DNA of 6,083 nt from Vulcanisaeta distributa (GCA_002506645.1 DAXY01000123.1:735-6817), one strand, 5' to 3'. Counted from the stretch's first letter, positions 1 through 5,860 are shown. Numbers and translations: made by a program. Notes: generated by a model not told the origin, from the sequence alone.

Positions 1-781
1 CGAGCCTCCCTAACTCATTAATCGCCCTGCCCACATTGAATGAGGAGTTTATCAATAAGCCGCCGAGCACCCAAATTATTGAGTCTAGGTTGAGCGGTGG
101 AATCCCACTGAGCCTACCAACCTCGCCCCAAACACCCTGGATCTCGGATCTGCGCCTAGTCATTAATTCCCTTGCCAAGCTAGTCACATTGCGTCGATCC
201 ACCACCGCCGATATTAGGCCGCTGCACAGCGTAATCACCGTGACCCTGTAGTCCACGGGTATTGGCACTTCCATGGGCACACTCACCTCCAACCCACAGG
301 CCCTCCCCACGTAGTAGGCCATCTTTACGGCAAAAACAATGGTCTTCTCATCACCGCGCGTTTTCGTTATCCTAGAGAGCAGTCTCCATAGCGATGCTAA
401 GTCACTGAGGTAATTACTGATGGTTAGCCCAACCAACTGCGGGCAGGTAGTCCTAACCCTCCTCAACCTGGAGTCCCTGTACCTGGCTAGGTATCTACTC
501 TTCATTACGTAATTAATGAAGTCTCCACATACGTCGCCCGGCTTATTACTGAGGAAGTAGTTAGCGAAGTAATTCCAGTGGTCCTCGCCCTTACCGGTTA
601 GTTGATAGCTAATTAGGGCATTGAGTATCGTTAACTTCAGCGTTGTCTCAACATCGTTGTTCAGCCCACGGCATAGCCTGGACACGGCAATGAATTGGGG
701 ATCCCTCTCCTCAAAGTCCCTAACCCAATTAATGCCGAGCCCACGCAGTACCTCGGCAATTCTCTCCTTAACGCCCCCCAC
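1..781 (-). CDS. AGOG-family 8-oxoguanine DNA N-glycosylase/AP lyase (3' end cut by window edge)
   Basis: Base-excision repair enzyme of the archaeal AGOG branch of the helix-hairpin-helix glycosylases; the family removes 8-oxoguanine and nicks the abasic site. I translated this open frame by hand: 260 codons are visible with no stop. Diagnostic stretches matching my recollection of Pyrobaculum AGOG are NALISYQLTGKGEDHW (54-69), PIPVDYRV (173-180) and GIPPLNLD (226-233). The expected catalytic lysine is K146 (in GDEKTIVF) and the catalytic aspartate is D177 (in PVDYRV); both are present. The Pyrobaculum protein is about 256 residues, so probably only a few to about 20 C-terminal residues are missing. 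The start is not certain: GTG at 781 follows the stop of the upstream membrane-protein gene by 1 nt and has a weak GGTTGAT before it; an in-frame GTG at 790 would overlap that gene by 8 nt. An in-frame TAG lies at 794-796. Probably translationally coupled to the gene before it. Confidence 0.9.
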   Translation of the reverse strand, partial: MGGVKERIAEVLRGLGINWVRDFEERDPQFIAVSRLCRGLNNDVETTLKLTILNALISYQLTGKGEDHWNYFANYFLSNKPGDVCGDFINYVMKSRYLARYRDSRLRRVRTTCPQLVGLTISNYLSDLASLWRLLSRITKTRGDEKTIVFAVKMAYYVGRACGLEVSVPMEVPIPVDYRVTVITLCSGLISAVVDRRNVTSLARELMTRRRSEIQGVWGEVGRLSGIPPLNLDSIIWVLGGLLINSSFNVGRAINELGRL

Positions 782-782
782 A

Positions 783-1274
783 TCAACCACGCACTAACTT
801 ATGGATTGAGTAAACCCTCCAAATGGTTATTGAGGCAATTACCTGGCCCCAGTCCAGGTATAGGAGTGGCTTACCCACGGTGATTAATACGTAGGTTAAT
901 GGGTAGATGATTACGGGAGCGCCTATGGTGAGTAGGTAAATGTAGTGCGTGATTACGTAGAGGGTGCCGTAAACAACGCCTGAAGAGTCGAGGACCAATG
1001 ATGGCTTAATGATGTAGGCCACGTACGTGAGCACCCACGCCAGGAATAATAGGGAGGATACCCTCCACATGTATAGGTAGGTCGGTAAATAACTAACGTG
1101 GAGGACCTCCCCTGACCTATAAATTACGTAGCCATAAACCCTGGGTTCCAGGGCGAAGGCCTCACCAACATGTGAGAGACCGAGTAGGAAGAATAGTGCC
1201 GTGACTACAATACCGAGCATAAGGCCTCTCCTGACCCTAGCCCTAACGCCCCCGCTGGCGGCGTTATTACCCAT
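783..1274 (-). CDS. Small multi-pass membrane protein of unknown function
   Basis: I do not recognise this 163-residue protein. It starts with a basic segment (RARVRR, 11-16) followed by a hydrophobic helix at about 17-36, and the ALFFLL...EAFAL stretch could be either a signal peptide (possible cleavage after AFA, 39-41) or a first anchor. An outside-like segment of about 30 residues follows, then hydrophobic helices at about 68-89, 102-120 and 120-138, and a basic tail (HKLVRG). Three to four membrane passes are likely, with the N terminus inside by the positive-inside rule. The ATG start at 1274 has a possible TATA box centred about 29 nt upstream, which would give a near-leaderless transcript, yet it may also be co-transcribed with the protease gene 43 nt upstream. 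Its TGA stop sits 1 nt before the AGOG start, which suggests coupling. No catalytic motif is seen. Confidence 0.7.
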   Translation of the reverse strand: MGNNAASGGVRARVRRGLMLGIVVTALFFLLGLSHVGEAFALEPRVYGYVIYRSGEVLHVSYLPTYLYMWRVSSLLFLAWVLTYVAYIIKPSLVLDSSGVVYGTLYVITHYIYLLTIGAPVIIYPLTYVLITVGKPLLYLDWGQVIASITIWRVYSIHKLVRG

Positions 1275-1298
1275 TGCCTGGTGACCCTGCTGAGGGGG

Positions 1299-1308
1299 TT
1301 ATTAAAGG
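1299..1308 (-). promoter_or_regulatory. Possible internal TATA box before the 163-residue membrane protein
   Basis: On the minus strand this reads CCTTTAATAA, centred about 29 nt before the ATG at 1274. That spacing fits an archaeal TATA box feeding a near-leaderless transcript, so the membrane protein and AGOG genes may have their own promoter inside the apparent operon. There is no Shine-Dalgarno sequence just before that ATG, which agrees. It is short and A/T matches occur by chance. Confidence 0.4.
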
Positions 1309-1317
1309 ATTCACTCA

Positions 1318-2556
1318 CTAAATCAGTCTGTAAAGCCCCGTCACCAACGTGTAATACAGCGTTAAACCAATTAATGACCATAGGACCGCTGATAAAGCCA
1401 TCATTACCTTGCCCCTCACGGCCCCGTCCTTAATCACCTTACTAAGTAGTGCGTCTAGGAATTGACCACCATCGAGTGGATAGGCCGGGAAGGCGTTGAG
1501 GAGGGCCAGTGTTAGGTTCAGCGTGTATATCCAAAACATTAGGTTGTAGAAGGACCTGCTCTCGACAACTATGCCCCATGGGCTAATGTAAAGCGTTGAA
1601 TAACCAAGCAATGCCATTGACAGGTTTTTCGTGCTCAAGACCTCATTAAATACCGCACCATTCACTGGGTTGAATAGGGTTAATGTCACGTTTTCTGAGC
1701 TGGTTGAGCTGAGTATCGATATTAACGAGTATACACTGGCCACCGGCTTGTTATTGATGGCTGTTATTACGTAGCCATTCCTTAGGGCTGCGTCTGTGGA
1801 GTTGGCCACATACACGATGGTGGTGCCCAGCAGGTCCCTGGTAAGTACGGGGCTTAGTAGGGCGAGCCACACCAGCGCCACGGCCACGTAGGCGAGTACT
1901 ATATTCATGAAGACGCCGCTTGAGTATACGGCAAGCCTAATTAGCAAGTCCCTATTCCTTAACTCCTCCTCATCAATCTCGACAAAGCCCCCGAAGGCTA
2001 GGAAGAGGAGGGCGAAGGCTCCCCCGGACTTTATCCTTATCCCATACCTAGAGGACACCGCGCCGTGGGCTAGCTCATGCAGTAGTATCCCAATCCCAAT
2101 GGCCACTATTATGTAGAGGAATGTGTATAGAGATACCGTGACTCCGGGGATCAACGGCGCCAATGGCGTGAATCCCCTCTCCACGGTCTCCAGGGGACTT
2201 AATCTATGGGCCATGGCTATGGCCATCAGCACCAGGTTCTTGAACATTAGGTAGAGCATTGATGGTAATCCCCAGGCATTAATGCTCATGATCATCAGGG
2301 GTATTGGCACGATTATGAACATGGAGGTTGAGAAGAGCCCCACCGTGAGTAGTACGACTAACCAGCCCGGGACCTTACGTAACATGTTACCTAGGGGCTC
2401 AATAACCTCCTTAACCAACTCCTCATCCCTGAGCATTATGAACACTCCATAGTAAACCCTCACTGGTACCTTAACGCCTAAGTACCTAAGTAGGTAGATG
2501 ATGCCGACGATTACGAACCACGCGGCGACTACAATAACTAGGCCGAGGTACTGCAT
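1318..2556 (-). CDS. Site-2-type intramembrane zinc metalloprotease (M50 family) with PDZ-like domain
   Basis: Membrane-embedded protease of the S2P/M50 family, which cuts transmembrane segments of substrate proteins such as anchored regulators; the substrate here is unknown. With the ATG at 2556 it has 412 residues. The zinc site is visible: HELAH at 160-164 inside a hydrophobic helix (two histidines and the catalytic glutamate), and the second half NAFPAYPLDGG at 354-364, where D362 is the third metal ligand. AFGGF (187-191) after the first motif is the usual glycine-rich membrane loop. A PDZ-like insert (about 246-300, with NGYVITAINNKPV) lies between the two halves, as in many prokaryotic members. 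Hydrophobic helices lie at about 3-26, 65-87, 97-117, 141-165, 205-236, 340-360 and 385-410. A TTG at 2568 is an alternative start, but GGTGAT placed 3 nt before the ATG favours 2556. Follows the MBL-fold gene with a 4-nt gap. Confidence 0.93.
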   Translation of the reverse strand: MQYLGLVIVVAAWFVIVGIIYLLRYLGVKVPVRVYYGVFIMLRDEELVKEVIEPLGNMLRKVPGWLVVLLTVGLFSTSMFIIVPIPLMIMSINAWGLPSMLYLMFKNLVLMAIAMAHRLSPLETVERGFTPLAPLIPGVTVSLYTFLYIIVAIGIGILLHELAHGAVSSRYGIRIKSGGAFALLFLAFGGFVEIDEEELRNRDLLIRLAVYSSGVFMNIVLAYVAVALVWLALLSPVLTRDLLGTTIVYVANSTDAALRNGYVITAINNKPVASVYSLISILSSTSSENVTLTLFNPVNGAVFNEVLSTKNLSMALLGYSTLYISPWGIVVESRSFYNLMFWIYTLNLTLALLNAFPAYPLDGGQFLDALLSKVIKDGAVRGKVMMALSAVLWSLIGLTLYYTLVTGLYRLI

Positions 2557-2559
2557 GGA

Positions 2560-2565
2560 ATCACC
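2560..2565 (-). promoter_or_regulatory. Shine-Dalgarno GGTGAT overlapping the upstream stop codon
   Basis: The minus strand reads GGGTGATTCCATG here. GGTGAT matches the archaeal anti-Shine-Dalgarno end and contains the TGA that ends the MBL-fold gene (2563-2561). The protease ATG follows 3 nt later. This decides the start at 2556 over the TTG at 2568, and implies that ribosomes ending the first gene restart on the second. Confidence 0.65.
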
Positions 2566-3271
2566 CAAACCTCAGTGTTGAGCCTGCACCAACATCATGC
2601 ACATTCCTAAAGCTGCTCACCAGCTCCCTCCTAAGCCTAGGCCCTGTGCCGTGCAGTGGATAAACGCTGTCCAGGCCCCTAATGACGTCTCTCAGCAGGG
2701 CGCTTTGGTACTCGCTTATTGACGTAGCCCCTAAACCACCCACGAAGTTCCTAACGCCCAACTCCTTAAAGAACCTTGCTAACTCGCCATCATCGATGAG
2801 CCATAGGTTCAACCCGCAGCCACTAATCAATAGCCTGTGGCTTGGGAAGTAAACGAGTAATTCACCAACCCTCCTATTACCAACCCTAATGAGCTCCACG
2901 GCGCCAAGGCCAAGCCTAACCCTCTCCCTACCGCCAACCTCAATTACATCGAGCCCAAGCCCCTTCAGCTTACTTCTAAGCTCAGAACCATTCATTGTAT
3001 TATCCACTGGAATGGCAACCACCCCAACATCGCCTACGGCATCAATGCCGCCCCAGTGATGGTTGATCGGCGTAGTTATGATGAGCAGCCTTGGCTTAAT
3101 ATTTATACCCAACGCCCTACTATTGCCAGTTAGCCTATCAACACTCGAGCACGCATCGATCATCAACTCGTTATTGATGAGTAGGGATACGGAGTTGTCC
3201 CCCTCCACGTTTGGCGCCTTTACCTCATTATCGCAGATCACGTTAATAACTAATTCATTGTTAGCATTCAT
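2561..3271 (-). CDS. Metallo-beta-lactamase-fold protein with most metal-binding residues lost
   Basis: 236 residues with the outline of the MBL-fold branch that includes DHPPP-synthase-like proteins. In order: an N-terminal strand pair with SLLINNELMIDAC (29-41), the position of the usual sLIe...iLFDtG; TTPINHHWGG (66-75), where active members have SHxHxDHxGG; LLISGCG (147-153), where they have TGCSH; YPLHGTG (204-210), where they have PxHCTG; and a terminal VGAGSTLRF (227-235). The landmarks are in the right order and spacing, but of HxHxDH only the last histidine (H72) is kept, with T67, I69 and H71 in the other ligand places, and the GCSH histidine is L154. H207 in PLHGTG remains. I infer a pseudoenzyme or one with a changed metal site. 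GTG at 3277 is an alternative start; a TATA-like box 30 nt before the ATG at 3271 puts the GTG at or outside the transcript start. The reading frame is intact. First gene of the apparent operon with the M50 protease. Confidence 0.6.
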   Translation of the reverse strand: MNANNELVINVICDNEVKAPNVEGDNSVSLLINNELMIDACSSVDRLTGNSRALGINIKPRLLIITTPINHHWGGIDAVGDVGVVAIPVDNTMNGSELRSKLKGLGLDVIEVGGRERVRLGLGAVELIRVGNRRVGELLVYFPSHRLLISGCGLNLWLIDDGELARFFKELGVRNFVGGLGATSISEYQSALLRDVIRGLDSVYPLHGTGPRLRRELVSSFRNVHDVGAGSTLRFG

Positions 3272-3297
3272 TTCCACTAGCAGTGGATATTAGGGAA

Positions 3298-3304
3298 TAA
3301 ATAT
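3298..3304 (-). promoter_or_regulatory. TATA-like box for the MBL-fold/protease operon
   Basis: The minus strand reads AGATATTTATT around here, with the core centred about 30 nt before the ATG at 3271 and 24 nt before the GTG at 3277. The expected transcript start is near 3275, giving a leader of a few bases at most. It lies in the 90-nt gap between two divergent genes. Confidence 0.5.
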
Positions 3305-3330
3305 CTTTTCGCACCCGCTGCGGCTTGGTA

Positions 3331-3340
3331 AGTTTTAAAT
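3331..3340 (+). promoter_or_regulatory. TATA-like box for the 291-residue membrane protein gene
   Basis: AGTTTTAAAT is centred about 32 nt before the ATG at 3368, so transcription would begin near 3362 with a leader of about 6 nt. There is no Shine-Dalgarno match between it and the ATG (CCTTGAG), in line with near-leaderless translation. Confidence 0.55.
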
Positions 3341-3367
3341 GGGCATTATAGTTCCAGGTACCTTGAG

Positions 3368-4243
3368 ATGTACGCGCAGCAGGGTGGTTGGGGTAAGGCG
3401 CTTAGGTACGTGTGGCCCATAGCGTTTGTGCTAGCCTTCGCCATAGTCGGTGCCTGGGGTAATGTGGCTCATGAGACCTTCGTGACTTGGGTAATAATAA
3501 TTGCATACCTGGTTATTTTCTTTGGCATAGTGATTGCAATAGGCATTAGGAGCACTAGGGCTAGGCTTAGGGAGATTAATGAGTACATGAAGTCGACTAG
3601 GTCGGGCGCCGTGGAGAGGTTGACGTCGGAGGACTTCACAAAGGCCATGGAGAAGGACCCGGAGTACGTTCAGGAGACGAGCAAGTTCGTCAAGTCCCAA
3701 ATGAAGAACCTAGTAGTGCTAATGGTCGTTTTAATAGGGCTACTCATACTCTACACCTACGTACTCTCTGGACCCTTCATAACGCTGGCTAGGTACATAT
3801 CGAGTACCGCGAACATTGGTTATTACCTAAAGCCCTGGTTCACGCCGACCATACAGGAGGCAAACCTGTTCTATGCGTACTTCATCGACTACCTCATTTA
3901 CTTCGGCGTCTTCTTCATCCTCATGTACGTGGTGTTTAGGGTAATGAGGATGCCCTTTATGTCGACCAACGTGCAGATAACGGATTACCCATACACAGTG
4001 ACTAAGGAGTTGATAATATTTAGGGATGCCATGCTCATTGACGGCATGTACCTGCTAAAGTCGCCAATACCCGTTAGGCAAGTGATAATTAATGAGAAGA
4101 GGAGGTTCGTCGAGTTCCAGCTCTCGAAACCAATCTCTGGGCTTCCATACACTAAAATTAGGATTTACCACAAATCACCGAGGGACTTGTGGGATAGGGC
4201 CATGAAGAACCTATTCAAGGTTGAGGAGGGTACCGCTAAGTGA
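3368..4243 (+). CDS. Multi-pass membrane protein, possible DUF106/EMC3-TMCO1 (Oxa1 superfamily) insertase-like protein
   Basis: 291 residues. Hydrophobic helices lie at about 15-30, 38-60, 114-133 and 169-193. Between the second and third is a charged, helical segment (61-112, beginning RSTRARLREINEYMK) that looks like the cytosolic coiled coil of archaeal DUF106 proteins, which are relatives of EMC3, TMCO1 and Oxa1/YidC that help insert membrane proteins. The C-terminal part (195-291) is a soluble basic domain with alternating strands (for example RRFVEFQLSKP and TKIRIYHKS) and a closing amphipathic helix. The family call rests only on this layout and a general resemblance of the helix-coil-helix part, so it is tentative; four helices and a long C-terminal domain go beyond the usual three-helix DUF106 core. 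The ATG start is supported by the TATA spacing. Converges on rpl12 with a 37-nt gap. Confidence 0.55.
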   Translation: MYAQQGGWGKALRYVWPIAFVLAFAIVGAWGNVAHETFVTWVIIIAYLVIFFGIVIAIGIRSTRARLREINEYMKSTRSGAVERLTSEDFTKAMEKDPEYVQETSKFVKSQMKNLVVLMVVLIGLLILYTYVLSGPFITLARYISSTANIGYYLKPWFTPTIQEANLFYAYFIDYLIYFGVFFILMYVVFRVMRMPFMSTNVQITDYPYTVTKELIIFRDAMLIDGMYLLKSPIPVRQVIINEKRRFVEFQLSKPISGLPYTKIRIYHKSPRDLWDRAMKNLFKVEEGTAK

Positions 4244-4250
4244 ATTTTAA

Positions 4251-4270
4251 AGAAAAAGAATTGAAAAATA
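4251..4270 (-). terminator. U-rich terminator region for rpl12
   Basis: On the minus strand, just after the rpl12 TAA (4283-4281), there are two T5 runs (4268-4264 and 4257-4253) inside a pyrimidine-rich stretch. Archaeal transcripts commonly end at such U-tracts without a stem-loop. The plus-strand gene, which ends at 4243, sees only a T4 run here. Confidence 0.55.
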
Positions 4271-4280
4271 AGTAATTAAT

Positions 4281-4616
4281 TTAGCCGAAGAGACTAGCGA
4301 GGCCGGCCGCGATCTCCTCCTCACTCGGCCCCTCCTTCTTCTCCTCAGCCTTCTTCTCCTCCGCCTTAGCCTCGGCCTTCTGCTCACCGCCAGCCGCAGC
4401 ACCGCCGGCTTGGGCAGCCGCTGGGGCCGCCACGGGCACAGCCACCGCCGTCTTTATGGCCTCGTCGATGTTAACCTCCTTAAGGGCAGCAACTAGGGCC
4501 TTAACCCTAACCTCATCGACCTGTATTCCGGCGGCCTGGAGGACCTTAGTTACGTTCTCCTCATTAATGGGTTGCTTACCGTAGTGCAGCAGTAAGGCTG
4601 CATATACGTACTCCAT
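4281..4616 (-). CDS. rpl12: Large ribosomal subunit stalk protein P1/L12 (archaeal)
   Basis: Stalk protein of the large subunit that recruits translation GTPases. At 111 residues it has normal archaeal length and layout: an N-terminal dimerisation domain (about 1-55, beginning [13 protein letters not shown], with [25 protein letters not shown]), an Ala/Gly-rich then Lys/Glu-rich hinge (about 56-96, with AEEKK twice), and the conserved acidic C-terminal tail ending GLASLFG (97-111) that contacts elongation factors. The start is fixed by the conserved [11 protein letters not shown] opening. No L10 (P0) or L1 gene lies next to it, although in many archaea L12 follows L10; upstream is a divergent redoxin-like gene. 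A TATA-like box lies about 33 nt before the ATG, giving a leader of only some 6-7 nt, which holds a GGAGGT directly abutting the ATG. Confidence 0.97.
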   Translation of the reverse strand: MEYVYAALLLHYGKQPINEENVTKVLQAAGIQVDEVRVKALVAALKEVNIDEAIKTAVAVPVAAPAAAQAGGAAAGGEQKAEAKAEEKKAEEKKEGPSEEEIAAGLASLFG

Positions 4617-4624
4617 ACCTCCTC
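4617..4624 (-). promoter_or_regulatory. GAGGAGGT abutting the rpl12 start codon
   Basis: The minus strand reads GAGGAGGTATG. The match to the anti-Shine-Dalgarno is strong but leaves no spacer before the ATG, which is too close for ordinary base-pairing with the start codon in the P site. The conserved protein N terminus excludes a later start. It may be chance, or may act as a leader element. Confidence 0.45.
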
Positions 4625-4645
4625 GGCATGCCGATTGAGAACCGC

Positions 4646-4653
4646 TTTAAAAA
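4646..4653. promoter_or_regulatory. Shared TATA-like box between rpl12 and the redoxin-like gene
   Basis: TTTAAAAA contains the self-complementary TTTAAA (4646-4651). Its centre is about 26 nt from the plus-strand ATG at 4675, ideal for a leaderless transcript, and about 33 nt from the rpl12 ATG at 4616. It is the only clear TATA-like sequence in the 58-nt gap in the right place for rpl12, although TTAATT at 4660-4665 is also A/T rich. Confidence 0.5.
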
Positions 4654-4674
4654 CATTACTTAATTCAATAAGCC

Positions 4675-4962
4675 ATGGGGATGTTGAGGAAGGTAATAAT
4701 AGTAACGGCTGATTGGGATTACCTTAGGGACCAATTAAACTCCCTGTGCTCGCAATTAACTAGGGAGGGCATTACGTGCGAAATGAGGAATTACATGGAT
4801 CCCGAGGCGCTGCAATTAATTATTAAGTATGGAATTAATAATGGCATTGTTAGGATACCGCAGATATACGTGGTCAATGACGGTGATGTGAGGAGGATAG
4901 GGTATGAGGTCAGGGATGACTTAAGACTCATTATTAAGGACTTGGGTAATTACCTGGAATGA
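4675..4962 (+). CDS. Small thioredoxin/glutaredoxin-fold-like protein lacking the CxxC motif
   Basis: 95 residues with a predicted beta-alpha-beta-alpha-beta-beta-alpha order: strand RKVIIVTA (5-12), helix (14-31), strand ITCEMRNY (33-40), helix (43-53), strand RIPQIYVV (60-67), strand VRRIGYEV (72-79), helix (81-94). IPQIYV with P62 looks like the cis-proline strand of glutaredoxins (TVPQIFI type). Where a glutaredoxin has CPYC after strand 1, this protein has TADWDYL (11-17), so the redox dithiol is absent; the only cysteines are C25 and C35, which are not in a redox motif. I therefore infer a non-redox thioredoxin-fold protein, perhaps a binding module; the fold is inferred from pattern only. 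ATG at 4675 fits a leaderless transcript; ATG at 4681 is an in-frame alternative. Divergent from rpl12. Confidence 0.6.
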   Translation: MGMLRKVIIVTADWDYLRDQLNSLCSQLTREGITCEMRNYMDPEALQLIIKYGINNGIVRIPQIYVVNDGDVRRIGYEVRDDLRLIIKDLGNYLE

Positions 4963-4984
4963 GTTGAGGATGATATGGCCGGGG

Positions 4985-5032
4985 TAACCCACGACCTTCA
5001 TCGGCCCGCTTCGTCGGGTCTCTGTGTGGTTA
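4985..5032. other. Nested inverted repeats, possible structured RNA or 3' element between convergent genes
   Basis: On the plus strand TAACC+CAC (4985-4992) pairs with GTG+T+GGTTA (5024-5032), giving 8 pairs with one bulged U. Inside it, GGCCCG (5003-5008) pairs with CGGGTC (5015-5020) as a 6-pair hairpin with loop CTTCGT. One pair of the inner stem is G-U on the plus strand and becomes an A-C mismatch on the minus strand, which slightly favours a plus-strand RNA, that is, the 3' UTR of the redoxin-like gene or a separate small RNA. I do not recognise a known RNA family, and pairing is by eye. Confidence 0.35.
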
Positions 5033-5054
5033 ATCAAAGTGCGTCGTTTTGATT
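5032..5054. repeat. 7-bp perfect inverted repeat AATCAAA / TTTGATT
   Basis: AATCAAA (5032-5038) and TTTGATT (5048-5054) are exact reverse complements around a 9-nt loop. The right arm contains part of a T4 run (5047-5050), so for the plus-strand gene this may be where transcription ends. It sits directly after the nested repeats, between two convergent genes. Confidence 0.4.
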
Positions 5055-5071
5055 TAATAATCTTTCGCCAC

Positions 5072-5860
5072 TCACAGTCCCTGGAACCTCGGCTGTCTCT
5101 TCTCCTTAAATGCCCTGATGCCCTCCTGAAAGTCCTGGCTATACCGCAGTAGTGCGAAGGTTTTCCTCTCAATATCATAACCGACCTCCATCGGTGAGTC
5201 TTGCACGAGCCTAATCGCCTCCTTCATGGCCTTTATCGCCAGGGGCGATAATGACGCTAGGTCCCTGGCGATTTCCATAGCCCTATCATGGATCTTTGAC
5301 GGGTTAACAACCTCGTTAAGCAACCCATACTGCAGGGCCTCCTCGGCCTTAACCCTCTTACCAAGGAGTAGGTAGTACCTAGCGCGCAATGGTCCTAGGG
5401 CCTTGACAATCCTCGTTAAGCCACCACTCGCCGGGACCATGCCTAGCCTAACCTCCGGTAGTCCAATCTCCACATCCGGCGTGCCGATCCTAATGTCGCA
5501 GGCCAGCGCCAACTCGGCGCCTGCACCGAGTACGTAGCCCCTCAGGACGGCTATCGTTGGTTTGCCAAGGCCCTCTATAGCCTCTATCGTCTTTCCCCAA
5601 TCAATTAAGTCATTGGGCGTTGTGTTTAGGAACTCAGTAACATCACCACCGGCGCTGAACGCCCTATCGCCACTGCCCTCGAAGATTATTACCCTGACAT
5701 TACTATCCTGCTCCAACTCATTAACTATCCTGCCCAGGTCCCTCCTCATCTCAAGCGTTATTAGGTTTAGTGGGGGTCGATTTATCACGACCTCGGCAAT
5801 GCCGTCCTCAACCCTGACCAACCAACCACCACCTGAGTAGGCCCTCTCCACAACCCCCAT
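5072..5860 (-). CDS. Enoyl-CoA hydratase/isomerase family protein (crotonase superfamily)
   Basis: 262 residues, the usual length of a single-domain crotonase. Such enzymes most often add water to trans-2-enoyl-CoA in fatty-acid or amino-acid breakdown, in the cytosol as a trimer or hexamer. Visible features: the first oxyanion-hole segment AFSAGGDV (67-74), the second, GYVLGAGAELALACD (108-122), and VEIGLPEVRLGMVPASGG (130-147). Both glutamates used by classic hydratases are present, E116 (in GAGAELA) and E136 (in LPEVRLG), so hydratase activity is plausible; the true acyl substrate cannot be read from sequence. The C-terminal helix region (204-262) with SPLAIKAMKEAI and EGIRAFKEKRQPRF is typical. 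A TATA-like TTTAAAA sits 27 nt before the ATG, so the transcript is probably leaderless. No acyl-CoA dehydrogenase or thiolase gene is visible beside it. Confidence 0.93.
   Translation of the reverse strand: MGVVERAYSGGGWLVRVEDGIAEVVINRPPLNLITLEMRRDLGRIVNELEQDSNVRVIIFEGSGDRAFSAGGDVTEFLNTTPNDLIDWGKTIEAIEGLGKPTIAVLRGYVLGAGAELALACDIRIGTPDVEIGLPEVRLGMVPASGGLTRIVKALGPLRARYYLLLGKRVKAEEALQYGLLNEVVNPSKIHDRAMEIARDLASLSPLAIKAMKEAIRLVQDSPMEVGYDIERKTFALLRYSQDFQEGIRAFKEKRQPRFQGL

Noticed and set aside
36..251. Plus-strand open frame opposite the AGOG gene
   Set aside because: The minus frame encodes conserved AGOG residues throughout, including the catalytic aspartate, so this is a shadow.
2561..3271. 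MBL-fold gene as a pseudogene
   Set aside because: The frame is full length, C-terminal landmarks are kept, and the gene is translationally coupled to an intact protease gene, so it looks maintained although its metal motif has changed.
3063..3293. Plus-strand open frame of 76 codons opposite the MBL-fold gene, reaching into the divergent promoter
   Set aside because: It is fully antisense to a frame with recognisable fold motifs, has serine/leucine-rich composition typical of a shadow frame, and has no own promoter or start signal.
3431..3700. Minus-strand frame opposite the 291-residue membrane protein
   Set aside because: The plus frame shows clear membrane helices and promoter spacing; the antisense product has mixed, low-quality composition.
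4965..5030. C/D-box small RNA candidate in the convergent gap (ATGATAT on plus, CGATGAA on minus)
   Set aside because: Both are imperfect C boxes and no CUGA D box follows at the right distance on either strand.
4985..5032. tRNA or fragment of RNase P/SRP RNA
   Set aside because: There is no T-loop, anticodon arm or other conserved core sequence of those RNAs, and the stems do not form a cloverleaf.
4921..5178. Minus-strand open frame of 85 codons spanning the 4963-5071 gap
   Set aside because: It overlaps the ends of two convincing genes in other frames and its arginine-rich product comes from the inverted repeats; no family resemblance.
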